NCBI GenBank assembly: GCA_963836375.1 | Contig: CAWIJK010000002.1 | Location: forward strand, 124,001-188,000 | Direction of reading: 5' to 3' | Length of the DNA: 64,000 nucleotides | Source of the DNA: CAWIJK01 sp963836375 | GTDB taxonomy: Bacteria; Actinomycetota; Acidimicrobiia; Acidimicrobiales; RAAP-2 | Part shown: one piece after another, positions 7,459-16,255 of the stretch | How positions within the stretch are numbered: position 1 is the first letter of the stretch | Layout: each line of letters opens with the position of its first letter | Position numbers and translations under genes: made by a program | The notes under the pieces: model-generated | The model's database searches: none | What the model was told of the DNA's origin: nothing | What the model saw: only the letters and a program-made list of their open reading frames with translations

Positions 7459-9195
7459 TCAGCCCGGCGGGGCGGGCTCGGGGTCGACCACCCGCCCGTG
7501 ATCGAGGACCACCATCTTGTCCAGGGTGCGGGCCTCGGCCACGCGGTGGGTGACCAGCAGCACCGTCCGCCCGCCGCTCGCCGCCAGTACGTCGGCCAGC
7601 AGGCGCCCGGCGGTGACCTCGTCCAACCCAGCCGTGGGCTCGTCGAGCACCAACACCGGCCCCCCGGCCAAGAGGGCCCGGGCCAGGGCGATCCGCCGAC
7701 GCTGGCCGCCCGAGACCCGGGCCCCGCCCTCACCCACCGGGGTGTCGAGACCCTCGGGCAGGGAGGCGACCCACGAGTCGAGCTGGGCCAGCCCCAGCGC
7801 CTGGGCGACCTCGTCCGCCGACGCCCCGGGCCGGGCCAACGTGACGTTCTCCCCGACGGTCCCGGCGAAGAGCCGGGCCTCTTGGTCGACCAGGGCGACG
7901 GCGCGCCGCACGTCGTCTTGGGCCAGCGCGTCCAATGCGACACCGCCCAGCGTGGCCGTGCCCGAGGCCAGGGGCCAGAAGCGCAGCAGGACGTTCACCA
8001 GGCTGGACTTGCCGGCGCCGCTGGCCCCGACCACCGCCGTGCGGCTTCCCGGCTCGAGCGCCAGGTGCACCCGGTCGAGGGCCCACGGGAGGTCGTCGCC
8101 ATAACGGAGGCGGGCGTCGTCGAGCACCACCTCGGGGTTGCCCGCGGGGAGCCGCGCCGGCCGGTCCGGGTCGGTCACCGGCACCGGGATCTCCTCGAGA
8201 GCCAAGAGGCGCCGGCCGGCCGCCGTCACGTCGCGCATGCGCAGCGCCGCCGCGCTCAGCGCGGGCAGCGACTCGAAGGCGGCGAGGGCGGCCAAGGGGA
8301 GGGCGCCGAGCATGACCGGGTCGAGCCGGTGGGCGTGGACGGCCTGGACCGCCACCACCAACACCCCGACCACGGCCCCTCCGACGCACAGGACCAACGC
8401 GGCGCCGCTCAACCCGGCCGCCAGGGCCCGACGCCGGGCCAGCGCCGTGAGCTCGGCGTCGGCCGCCTCGGCCCGGGCCATCAGGCGGTCCTCGTGGCCG
8501 AAGGCCAACAGGTCGGGTGCCCCCTGGAGCAGTTCGACCACCTCGGCGGCGAGCGTCCCGCGCACCTCGGCCTCCCGGCCGACGGCCGGGCTCGAGGCTC
8601 GGGCCAGGAGCGGGGGGACGACGAGGGCCACCGACAGGGCCACCCCGAGGATCGCCGCGGCGACCGGCAGCACCAGGCCGACGACCACCAGGGCCACCGC
8701 GGAGGCCATCAGGGCGACGAGGACCGGCAGCAGGGCGCGCAGGTAGAGATCCTGGAGCACGTCGACGTCTTCGACGGCCCGCGACAGCAGGTCGCCGCTG
8801 CGCCAGGCCCGCAGCCCGGCCGGTGCCCGGGGCTCGAGCTGGTCGTAGAGCCAGACCCGCCACCGGCTGAGGGCCCCCAATGCGGCGTCGTGACCGTTGA
8901 GCCGCTCGCCGTAGCGCAGCGGACCCCGGATGAAGGCCAGCACCTCCACCGCGGCCAACAGGCCGGCGATGGCCCCGAGACCCGGCCGGTACCAGGCCTT
9001 GACCACCAGGTAGCCCGACCCGGCCAACAGACCGACCGTGGCCAGTGCGGCCGCCGCCCCGAGGGCGGTGGCCACCCCGAGGCGGGCCCACGGCGGCGGG
9101 CTGATGGCCACCAGCCGCCGCACGGTGCGAGCGTCGGCCAGCGGCCCGGGGCCCTCGGCGGGACCGCCGGCGCCTCGGGCGACAGGGGCGGTCAC
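7459..9195 (-). CDS. cydC: ABC transporter CydC (cysteine/glutathione exporter subunit)
   Basis: 578-aa half-transporter: six-helix membrane domain (about 35-310) and an ATPase domain. Walker A GASGAGKS is at 390-397, signature VSGGQ at 494-498, and Walker B VLVLDEPTAGLD from about 514 with catalytic E519; the H-loop THR follows. CydC pairs with CydD to export thiols needed for cytochrome bd assembly. Its start overlaps the cydD stop by four bases, so the subunits are translationally coupled. The cytochrome bd genes cydAB are not in this window. Confidence 0.85.
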   Translation of the reverse strand: MTAPVARGAGGPAEGPGPLADARTVRRLVAISPPPWARLGVATALGAAAALATVGLLAGSGYLVVKAWYRPGLGAIAGLLAAVEVLAFIRGPLRYGERLNGHDAALGALSRWRVWLYDQLEPRAPAGLRAWRSGDLLSRAVEDVDVLQDLYLRALLPVLVALMASAVALVVVGLVLPVAAAILGVALSVALVVPPLLARASSPAVGREAEVRGTLAAEVVELLQGAPDLLAFGHEDRLMARAEAADAELTALARRRALAAGLSGAALVLCVGGAVVGVLVVAVQAVHAHRLDPVMLGALPLAALAAFESLPALSAAALRMRDVTAAGRRLLALEEIPVPVTDPDRPARLPAGNPEVVLDDARLRYGDDLPWALDRVHLALEPGSRTAVVGASGAGKSSLVNVLLRFWPLASGTATLGGVALDALAQDDVRRAVALVDQEARLFAGTVGENVTLARPGASADEVAQALGLAQLDSWVASLPEGLDTPVGEGGARVSGGQRRRIALARALLAGGPVLVLDEPTAGLDEVTAGRLLADVLAASGGRTVLLVTHRVAEARTLDKMVVLDHGRVVDPEPAPPG

Positions 9196-10919
9196 GTCTC
9201 CACCCCGACCGGCCGGTCGGCGTCACAGTCCTCGCCGGGCTCGGCGCTGCCCAGTCGCACCACGCGGTCGATCCGGTCGACCAGCTCGGTGCGGTGGGCC
9301 GCCACGATCACGGTGCGCCCCTCGAGCCACGGGGCGAGCGACCGCCGCAGCTCGGCCTCGGTCCTCGCATCGAGGTGGGCGGCCGGCTCGTCCAGCAGGA
9401 CCAGTGGCGCGTCGCGCAGCACCGCTCGGGCGATGGCCAGGCGCTGGCGCTCGCCGGCGCTGAGCGGGAGGCCCCCGTCGCCGACCGGGGTCTCGAGGCC
9501 GGCCGGGAGCTGGTCGAGCATCTCGTCCAGACCGGCCGTGGCCACCGCCCGGCGGAGGTCGGCCTCCGACGCTGAGGGATCGCCGAACCGCAGGTTCTCG
9601 GCGATGGTCCCGCTGAACAGGTGGGGGTGCTGGGGCACCCAGGCGATCCGGCGCCGCCACATAGCCGGGGGCACCAGGGCCAGGTCCACCCCGCCCAGGT
9701 CGATGGAGCCCCGCGTGAGGGGGACGAAACCGAGCAGGGCGGCCAGCACGGTCGACTTCCCCGAGCCCGACGGACCCACCAGGGCCACGTGCGCGCCGGG
9801 GGGCACACGGAGCTCCAGGGCGTCGACCGCCGGTACCCCCCGACCGGGGTAGGCCACGCTGAGGGCGTGCAGACAGAGGACGGCGGTGGCCGGGTCGGGC
9901 AGGGCCGGGGCCGTCGTCGTGTCGGGGACCTCGACCCCGAGATCGAGCACGTCGAGGATCCGCTCGGCCGCCGCCTGGCCCTCAGTGCTCGTGTGGAACT
10001 CGGCCCCGGCGCGGCGCAGGGGGATGAAGACCTCGGGGGAGACCAACAGGACGGCCAGCGCGGTGCCCAGCGCGACGGTGCCGGACAGGAGCCGCAGCCC
10101 GAGGACCATGGCCACCAGGCCGACCCCCATCCCGGCCAGGAACTCCATGGCCAGCGCCGACATGAAGGCCACCCGCAGGGTGCCCATCGTCGTCTGGCGG
10201 AGGCCCTCGGTCGCCGCCGCCACCTCGCGGCGTCCCTGGGCGGCGCGCCCGAAGGCCCGCAGGGTGGCCAGTCCCTGGATCAGTTCGAGGAAACGGGCCG
10301 ACAGCGACGACAGCCGCCGCCACTGCCGGCGGGTCCGCTTGGTCGCCTCCCGGCCGAAGAGGATCATGGCCACCGGCACCAGGGCGACCAGGGCCACCAG
10401 GATGAGGGCGGACACCCAGTCGGTGTAGGCCACCCAGGCCAAGATGCCCACCGGCGCCACCACGGCCACCACGGCGACGGGGAGGTAGCGCCCGAAATAC
10501 GAGTCGAGGGCGGCGATGCCCCGGGTGGCGGTGAGGGAGAGCTCGCCGGCCCGCTCCCCGGCCAGCCATCCCGGCCCGAGGTCGAGGGCGTGGCGGAGCA
10601 ACTGGCGGCGCAGGGTGGACGTGACCGTGGCCGACGTGCGCTGAGCCGCGGCCTCGCCCAACCAGGCCAGGGCGGCCCGGAGCACGAAGGCGGCGGCCAG
10701 GCCGAGCACCTGGGGCTCCACGGCGCGCAGCGCCACCCGGTGCTCGACCACCCGGGCGATGACCGAGGCCAGCAGCACCGCCTGGACGACGACACAGACC
10801 GTGGAGGCCACACCGACCGCCACGGCGACGATGAGGTACCGGCGGGTGACGGCTGCCCGTGCGGTGAGCCGGCGGTCGATCAGGCCACCGGAGCGCCGCT
10901 CGGCGGCCGGGGTGGACAT
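9192..10919 (-). CDS. cydD: ABC transporter CydD (cysteine/glutathione exporter subunit)
   Basis: 575-aa half-transporter, partner of CydC. The membrane domain spans about residues 25-310, and the ATPase domain carries Walker A GPSGSGKST, signature LSAGERQRLA and Walker B LVLLDEPAAHLD. ATG 10919 is chosen because TAACGT lies seven bases upstream, giving a leaderless start; GTG 10928 would add three residues. The heterodimer exports cysteine or glutathione to the cell exterior and supports cytochrome bd maturation. Confidence 0.85.
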   Translation of the reverse strand: MSTPAAERRSGGLIDRRLTARAAVTRRYLIVAVAVGVASTVCVVVQAVLLASVIARVVEHRVALRAVEPQVLGLAAAFVLRAALAWLGEAAAQRTSATVTSTLRRQLLRHALDLGPGWLAGERAGELSLTATRGIAALDSYFGRYLPVAVVAVVAPVGILAWVAYTDWVSALILVALVALVPVAMILFGREATKRTRRQWRRLSSLSARFLELIQGLATLRAFGRAAQGRREVAAATEGLRQTTMGTLRVAFMSALAMEFLAGMGVGLVAMVLGLRLLSGTVALGTALAVLLVSPEVFIPLRRAGAEFHTSTEGQAAAERILDVLDLGVEVPDTTTAPALPDPATAVLCLHALSVAYPGRGVPAVDALELRVPPGAHVALVGPSGSGKSTVLAALLGFVPLTRGSIDLGGVDLALVPPAMWRRRIAWVPQHPHLFSGTIAENLRFGDPSASEADLRRAVATAGLDEMLDQLPAGLETPVGDGGLPLSAGERQRLAIARAVLRDAPLVLLDEPAAHLDARTEAELRRSLAPWLEGRTVIVAAHRTELVDRIDRVVRLGSAEPGEDCDADRPVGVET

Positions 10920-10926
10920 CGCAGCC

Positions 10927-10932
10927 ACGTTA
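10927..10932 (-). promoter_or_regulatory. -10 box of leaderless cydDC operon
   Basis: On the minus strand TAACGT lies seven bases before ATG 10919. This spacing puts +1 at or beside the start codon, as for several other genes here. Confidence 0.55.
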
Positions 10933-11000
10933 CTCAGCGGCCCGACGAGCGGTGAAGGCGGGAGCTGACGAGGCCCCCGCCCCGGGTGCCACCGCCTGGC

Positions 11001-12440
11001 TTAGGCGCTGAACGAGGTGCCCCGCACATCGACGGTCGTGCCGCAGAACTCGTCGACGGTGGCCGCGGCGGCGAGCACCGGGTCGTCGGCCACGGCCAGG
11101 CAACGCTCCCCGCTCGCCGTGTCGGCCAGCACGGCCAGCCGGGCTGGCGCCATGGTTGCCGGGTCGTAGGTCACCGTGTAGGTGGCCACGGTGGCCGGAC
11201 CGTCGTGGGACGCGACGACGGTGACCTCGGGCGTGGCCCGCGCCGCCAACGGTCCGAGGTCGTCGAGCAGGGGCGGCCGGCCGTCGGGCTCGGTGCTCCA
11301 GACCGCCAGACCGGGTTTGGTCAGCAGCCCGCAGACCGTGGTCACAACCCCGAGGCTCCCCGGGGTCGAGCGCACGGCGGCCACCACCATCGCCGTCGAC
11401 TGGTAGACGAAGTTGTTGAAGGGGCCGCCGGCGAAGGCCATGCCCCCGGTCAGCGTCGGCGTGCCGTCGAGGGCCAGACCCAGCTCGCGTTGTTGGACCC
11501 GCACCGCGGCGGGGAAGCAGGAGTACACCTCGATGAACTCGGCCTCGGCCAATGGCCGGCCGATGCGCGCCGCCGCCGCCTTCCCGAGCACCGCCATGGC
11601 CGGCCACCGGTGTAAGAGGCGCCGGCGGCTGAGCGACACCGAGTGCTCGGCGTCGATCCCGACCAACGGGAAGACCCAGCGCTCGGGAGCGACACCGTGC
11701 CGGCGGGCCGCCTCGGCCGAGCACATGAGCAGGGCAGCCCCCTGGTCGACCGTCCACTGGCTGGCGTGCCACTTGTTGTAAGGGAAGGCCAGGGGTCGGT
11801 TGGCCGGGCCCGGGGTGTCGATGTCGTGGGCCGAGCGGGGGTTGGCGAAGGCGGCCCGGGGGTTTGACCGGGCCACCACGTTGCAGCGGGCCCAGAGGTC
11901 GGCGATCTCAGCCCGGTGCTCGGCGATGGTCATCCCCTCGGCCCGCCGCAGGGCGTTGTCGATCATGGCGTACTGCTGCACCGGGGCGCCGGTACCCGCC
12001 GCCAGTTCCACCGGGGCAATGAACTCGGGCTCGCGGAGGTGGCGCTCGTCGGGCACGGCGTCGGGCTGGGGCGTCTCGACCCCGCCACCCCGGGCCCAAG
12101 AGCGCGCGTCGGCGCCGGTCACCACGGCCACTTCAGAACGGCCCGACCCGATGGCCCGCAGGGCCTGGCTCACGAGGGTCTGCTGGGAGATCCCAACCTC
12201 GCCCAGGTGGGTGCGCGCCCCGCTGGCCCCGAAGCGGTCGGCCACCAGGCGCCCCGGGTCGCGGTAGGCCCAGGTGCCGACGGGCACGGCGATCCGGTCG
12301 ATCGCCCCCAGCAGGGATCGGGCGCCGGCATCGTCGGCCGCCGCCTCGACGGCCAGGGTCATCAGGGTGGAGGGTTCAGTCGGCTCGCTCGCCGTGCCCA
12401 CGCCGACCAGGACCGGGGTGCGAGGATCGAGCCGGCTCAC
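11001..12440 (-). CDS. Thiolase-like protein with C-terminal extension (TLP1-like)
   Basis: 479-aa member of the thiolase superfamily. It begins RTPVLVGVGTASEP and carries thiolase-fold blocks such as AFIEVYSCFPAAV-like sequence (actual EFIEVYSCFPAAVRV) and TLTGGMAFAGGPFNN. The last 100 residues form the extra beta-rich domain seen in mycobacterial TLP1 proteins. In the segment where thiolases carry the nucleophilic Cys the sequence reads GISQQTLVSQAL, with no Cys, so ordinary thiolysis is doubtful. The start overlaps the phosphodiesterase stop by four bases, forming an operon. Annotation as acetyl-CoA acetyltransferase would be over-precise. Confidence 0.75.
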   Translation of the reverse strand: MSRLDPRTPVLVGVGTASEPTEPSTLMTLAVEAAADDAGARSLLGAIDRIAVPVGTWAYRDPGRLVADRFGASGARTHLGEVGISQQTLVSQALRAIGSGRSEVAVVTGADARSWARGGGVETPQPDAVPDERHLREPEFIAPVELAAGTGAPVQQYAMIDNALRRAEGMTIAEHRAEIADLWARCNVVARSNPRAAFANPRSAHDIDTPGPANRPLAFPYNKWHASQWTVDQGAALLMCSAEAARRHGVAPERWVFPLVGIDAEHSVSLSRRRLLHRWPAMAVLGKAAAARIGRPLAEAEFIEVYSCFPAAVRVQQRELGLALDGTPTLTGGMAFAGGPFNNFVYQSTAMVVAAVRSTPGSLGVVTTVCGLLTKPGLAVWSTEPDGRPPLLDDLGPLAARATPEVTVVASHDGPATVATYTVTYDPATMAPARLAVLADTASGERCLAVADDPVLAAAATVDEFCGTTVDVRGTSFSA

Positions 12441-14020
12441 TCGGCGGCGGGGGACGCCGGCTGATCCGCCGCCAGCCGGTCGGGGCCCACCCCGAGGTAG
12501 ACGAAGCCCGAGGCCTCGTCACGGTGGACGATGCCGGCCGCACCCAGGGCCTCGGACCAATCCCCGCGGTTGTCGGCCCGGTTCAGCTCCATGCCGTGGT
12601 CGGCCACCACGACCACGGCCGTGGTGTCGAGGACCCCCCGGGCCTCGACGGTGTCGAGGAGCTCGCCCAGCCGGGCGTCGGTGTCGGCCAAAGCGGCGCG
12701 GGCGATGGCCGAGTGGGGGCCGCCCTCGTGGAAGGCGGCGTCGGTCAACGAGAAGCTGACCCAGGTGAAGGTGGGGAGCGGGTAGCGGGTGCCGAGGTAT
12801 TCGCCGGCCCAGATCCGGCGCATCTGGTTGACGGCCGAGGAGTCGACCAGCGATCCCCACCGGTAGTCGTCGCTCGAGGCCAGCCATTCGGGGTCGGCGT
12901 GGGGGAGCTCCTTCGGGATACCCTCGGACAGGCGGCGGACCTCGTCCGAACGGAACAGGTCGAACGTCGAGTAGTCGGCCCCGCGGTCGGCCGGTTCGTT
13001 GATCGCCACCGAGACGACGTCGGGGCGGTGTCGGTGGAGGGCCTCGTGGATCGTCTCGACCCCAGGGAACAGCCAACGCATCGCCTCTTGCCAGGTGGCC
13101 GGGGACTCGGTGACGACCTGGTGACCCCGGTCCCGGTCATACCAGGCGTTGTGCAGCACCCCGTGGTGGCCGGGGTGAGCGCCGGTGTTGAGCGAGGTGT
13201 GGTTGGCCAGGGTGACGGTGGGCAGGGAGGCGAGGGCCCCGTGGACGAGGGCGGCGCCCCCGTCCACGAGGCGGCCGACGTTGGGGGCCAGGCCCTCGGC
13301 CGCCGCCTCGTAGACAACGTTGGCGTTGGCCCCGTCCATCAGGACCACCAGGACCTGGGCGGCGGCCGGCGTGTCGGGATCGATGATCCCGGTCAGGATC
13401 TCGCCGTCCTGGCGCGACAGCAGCAGGCCCTCGACCACCTCGCCGGTCGGTCCCACCCCCGGCCCCGGTTCGAGCCCGAGGAGGGCGAGGACGGTGGGGG
13501 CCACGTCGACCAGGCGGCAATGGCCGGGGACGAGCCCGAGGGGCCGGACCCCGGCCCCCGAGGCGATGAACGGAGCCCGGGACTGCACCACGTCGAGGGA
13601 GCCGTGCTCCCCCCGGTGGGCACCGGGCCGGTGGGCGGCCGTGTGCAGCACGCATAGGTCCGGGGCGCACGGGTGGTCGAAGACCTGGGCGATCCGTTCG
13701 AAGGCCAGTGGGTAGCTGTTGCGGCTCCGGTCCGGTTGGAGCTCGGCCAGCTCGGCGGCCAGGGGCGAGAAGCGGGTGGGGTCCTGGTCGCCGAGCGGGT
13801 CACGGCCCTCGATCTTGACGACGTGGTAGTGCCAGGTCTGGCCGTCGGGCTGGCGGCGAAAGCGGTTCCTGCCGTCAACCGCCCGGACCTCGTAGATGCC
13901 CGGGTCCGGGGAGTACGCCACCATCTCGACCATGGTCGCCAGCTCGGGGGCGCACAGCACCTCGAGGGCCCGTTCCCGGAGATCCTCCAGGTTGCTCGGT
14001 GCCTGGTCGGCGGTCCTCAC
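12437..14020 (-). CDS. Type I phosphodiesterase/alkaline phosphatase superfamily protein, apparently circularly permuted
   Basis: 527-aa protein with alkaline-phosphatase-superfamily motifs in an unusual order. Residues 223-276 carry the usual N-terminal metal/nucleophile motifs (VLVVLMDG with D229; LPTVTLANHT with T268 or T270). D427 and H431 follow in LTDAAFHEGG, then D474-H475 in VVADHGM. The motif normally found last, H-G with the FIASGAGV and VDVAPTVLALLG strands, is instead at residues 139-182. All expected metal ligands are therefore present but permuted. GTG 14020 is leaderless (TAGCAT seven bases upstream). The substrate, probably a phosphodi- or monoester, is unknown. Confidence 0.75.
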   Translation of the reverse strand: MRTADQAPSNLEDLRERALEVLCAPELATMVEMVAYSPDPGIYEVRAVDGRNRFRRQPDGQTWHYHVVKIEGRDPLGDQDPTRFSPLAAELAELQPDRSRNSYPLAFERIAQVFDHPCAPDLCVLHTAAHRPGAHRGEHGSLDVVQSRAPFIASGAGVRPLGLVPGHCRLVDVAPTVLALLGLEPGPGVGPTGEVVEGLLLSRQDGEILTGIIDPDTPAAAQVLVVLMDGANANVVYEAAAEGLAPNVGRLVDGGAALVHGALASLPTVTLANHTSLNTGAHPGHHGVLHNAWYDRDRGHQVVTESPATWQEAMRWLFPGVETIHEALHRHRPDVVSVAINEPADRGADYSTFDLFRSDEVRRLSEGIPKELPHADPEWLASSDDYRWGSLVDSSAVNQMRRIWAGEYLGTRYPLPTFTWVSFSLTDAAFHEGGPHSAIARAALADTDARLGELLDTVEARGVLDTTAVVVVADHGMELNRADNRGDWSEALGAAGIVHRDEASGFVYLGVGPDRLAADQPASPAAE

Positions 14021-14027
14021 ACCGCGC

Positions 14028-14033
14028 ATGCTA
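14028..14033 (-). promoter_or_regulatory. -10 box of leaderless phosphodiesterase operon
   Basis: TAGCAT on the minus strand, seven bases before GTG 14020. This selects GTG 14020 over the ATG embedded in the box itself. Confidence 0.55.
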
Positions 14034-14151
14034 CGGGAGGAAGAGCCCGGTCCTGCCCGCGCCTTGGATCGGGGGCGCCAGAGGACGCGACTCGTACCCA
14101 GACGCCGGCCGTGTGCGTCCCGGGGGCCGGTCGATGAAAGACTCGGCCCCC

Positions 14152-14967
14152 ATGACCACGGCACCTGCTCCCACCGACGCCCTCGAGGGCTTCAGCAAAG
14201 AGGAGTTCGAGTCGGGCGGGAAGCGGCGCGACGTCTACCGGATCGGGAGCGGCCCGGCGGTCATCGTCATGGCCGAGGTTCCCGGGATCACCCCCCGAGT
14301 CGCCGAGTTCGGCCGGAGGGTCGCCGCGGTCGGCTGCACCGCCGTGCTTCCCCGGCTCTTCGGTGAACCCGGCGGGGCGCCGTCGGCGGGAGCCATGATC
14401 AGGACCCTGGTCCCGGCCTGCATCTCACGAGAATTCTCGATTCTGGCCCTCAAGAAGACGAGCCCGGTCACCGTCTGGCTCCGGGCCCTGGCCCGTCACG
14501 AGCACGAGCGCTGCGGTGGGCCCGGGGTCGGCGCCGTCGGCATGTGCTTCACCGGCGGCTTCGCCCTGGCCATGATGGTCGACGACACCGTGGTGGCACC
14601 GGTGCTGAGCCAGCCGTCCCTCCCGTTCCCCGTCGGCAAGGCCCGGAAGGCCGACATCGGGCTCTCCGACACTGACCTGGCACGGGTGAAGGAGCGGGTC
14701 GCCGGGGGGACCTGCGTGCTCGGCCTGCGGTTCACTGGCGACCCCTTCTGCTTCCCCGAGCGCTTCGACACGCTGCGCCGGGAGCTGGGGGACGGATTCG
14801 TCGCGGTGGAGCTCGACTCGTCGCCGGGCAACCCTCACGGGCATCCAAAGGCGGCCCACTCGGTGCTGACCGAACATCTCGACGACCGCCCGGGAACCCC
14901 GACGAGGGCGGCGTTGGACAAGGTGCTCGACTTCTTCCGCCAGCGCCTCGTCGAGCCCGCTACCTGA
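14152..14967 (+). CDS. Dienelactone hydrolase family protein
   Basis: 271-aa alpha/beta hydrolase. VGMCFTGGFALAM contains the Cys nucleophile typical of dienelactone hydrolases. FTGDPFCFPERF supplies the acidic residue, and AAHSVLTEHL the likely catalytic His. The N-terminal strand VIVMAEVPGITP matches the family. Start ATG 14152 (MTTAPAP) is preferred; ATG 14134 would add six residues. It may hydrolyse lactones or esters. No ring-cleavage pathway genes lie beside it. Confidence 0.8.
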   Translation: MTTAPAPTDALEGFSKEEFESGGKRRDVYRIGSGPAVIVMAEVPGITPRVAEFGRRVAAVGCTAVLPRLFGEPGGAPSAGAMIRTLVPACISREFSILALKKTSPVTVWLRALARHEHERCGGPGVGAVGMCFTGGFALAMMVDDTVVAPVLSQPSLPFPVGKARKADIGLSDTDLARVKERVAGGTCVLGLRFTGDPFCFPERFDTLRRELGDGFVAVELDSSPGNPHGHPKAAHSVLTEHLDDRPGTPTRAALDKVLDFFRQRLVEPAT

Positions 14968-15073
14968 GCGGACCGCGGGGCCTCGTTCCGAGGAGGGATC
15001 CCGACATGCAACCCTCGCCCACCACCCGTCGGCCGGCGACGAGGCCGGTCGTCCCCGGAACGCCCGGCGCGCC

Positions 15074-15367
15074 ATGACCGGGCCGGACACGACGGTCCCC
15101 TTCGTCCCCGGAGCCAAGGCGGCCGAGCTGGCCCGCGCGGAGGACGGGTGGACCCTGCGCTACCGGGACGGCAGCGGCGCGGTGGTCCGGACCACCTCGC
15201 TGACCGAGTCGCTGATCGATGTGGGGGCGGGCGGGTCACCGGCACCGCCCTCTGTGGTCGAGGATCGGGTGGAGGCGCTCTTGCGGGCCGTGGGCTACGC
15301 CACCGCGCGCGCCGACCCGCCGGCCGCATCGTTCGCCGCCTGGGACCTCACCGCCCTCGGGGCCTGA
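15074..15367 (+). CDS. Hypothetical protein, 97 aa
   Basis: No family recognised. The 97-residue sequence is moderately acidic, has no signal peptide, membrane segment or Cys, and looks like a single small alpha/beta domain (VRTTSLTESLIDVG, then VVEDRVEALLRAVGYATA). ATG 15074 lacks a clear ribosome binding site. Codon use is GC-rich at third positions, which supports coding. It stands alone between the dienelactone hydrolase and a convergent exported-protein gene. Confidence 0.5.
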   Translation: MTGPDTTVPFVPGAKAAELARAEDGWTLRYRDGSGAVVRTTSLTESLIDVGAGGSPAPPSVVEDRVEALLRAVGYATARADPPAASFAAWDLTALGA

Positions 15368-15467
15368 GGGGCGCCGAGGGCTCCTCGCGAGATGCCGGTG
15401 TGGCCGGCTGGCCGGTGCCCGGCCGACGCCGAGCCGGGTCCGCCGTCACGGCCGAACCGGGAGATCG

Positions 15468-16124
15468 CTACGAGGGGGGAACGGTCGCCGGCGGCTGTTG
15501 GAGGGTGGTCGCTCCCTTCACGAGGTGGCCGCGGACCACCCTCCAGACCGTTGTCGCCTTACCGGACGGGCAACAGGTGGCGTCTTGTGGACCGTAGAAG
15601 ACCTGCTGCGCGACGAGGCGTCCCGGCTGGACGCTGACCCCCCCGGGTTGGTCGTCGAAGGTTGGCGGCAGGAGGCCACGGCCCGACGCCACCCCTGGGT
15701 CCAAGATGCCCACGACGGCGGGAGGCCTCTTGGCGACGTCGAAGACCACCAGGGAGTCCGAGAGCTCGCCGTCGGCCGTGCCGCCACCGTTCGTGCACGA
15801 CACGTTGACGACCTGCACCGGTAGCCCCCCGGCCAGGTTGCCGCGCGCGACGGGGCCGTACCCGAAGACCTGTACCTCCCCGCCGCCACCGCCATGGAGC
15901 TCGTCCTCGGGCCACCGCGTCGTCGGAGCGAGGGCCACGCCGTGCCGGAGCACGAGGAGGCTGGGAGACCCGCACACGGCCCCGGGGACCGTCCCGGACC
16001 ACGGGGTAGGGGACGAGGGTGCGGCGAACGCCGCCGGAGGGCACAAGAGGCCCAGCCCGCCGACGGCCCCGGTGAGTAAGGCGGTGCCGATGCGTGCCCC
16101 GAGCCGAGCGCTCCACCCCCGCAT
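15468..16124 (-). CDS. Exported protein, LppP/LprE-like
   Basis: 218-aa secreted protein. Residues 1-34 form a signal peptide (RLGARI, hydrophobic core, then AAFAAP with cleavage after AFA); there is no lipobox Cys at the cleavage site. The C-terminal part VFYGPQDATCCPSGKATTVWRV resembles the mycobacterial LppP/LprE family, where a CCPSG-type segment precedes the last strands. ATG 16124 follows TAACTT by six bases, so it is leaderless. The role at the cell surface is unknown. The family assignment rests on the C-terminal motif alone. Confidence 0.65.
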   Translation of the reverse strand: MRGWSARLGARIGTALLTGAVGGLGLLCPPAAFAAPSSPTPWSGTVPGAVCGSPSLLVLRHGVALAPTTRWPEDELHGGGGGEVQVFGYGPVARGNLAGGLPVQVVNVSCTNGGGTADGELSDSLVVFDVAKRPPAVVGILDPGVASGRGLLPPTFDDQPGGVSVQPGRLVAQQVFYGPQDATCCPSGKATTVWRVVRGHLVKGATTLQQPPATVPPS

Positions 16125-16130
16125 GGCGCG

Positions 16131-16136
16131 AAGTTA
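16131..16136 (-). promoter_or_regulatory. -10 box of leaderless exported-protein gene
   Basis: TAACTT on the minus strand, exactly six bases before ATG 16124, with no space for a ribosome binding site. Confidence 0.55.
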
Positions 16137-16255
16137 GCCCGACGCCGACCGGCGCCGACCGGTTCGGTCCCGGAGCTGGAGTTTGCGGGGCTCGGCTGTT
16201 CGCGTTGCGGGCTGCCTTGCCCTGGGCTGGAGGCTCCCGTCTCCCCGCAGAGAGC

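Noticed and set aside
7105..9852. 915-codon open frame on the + strand opposite cydC/cydD
   Set aside because: It is antisense to two clear ABC transporter genes and has biased G/P/R/Q/H composition with no domain. Such frames arise from high third-position GC.
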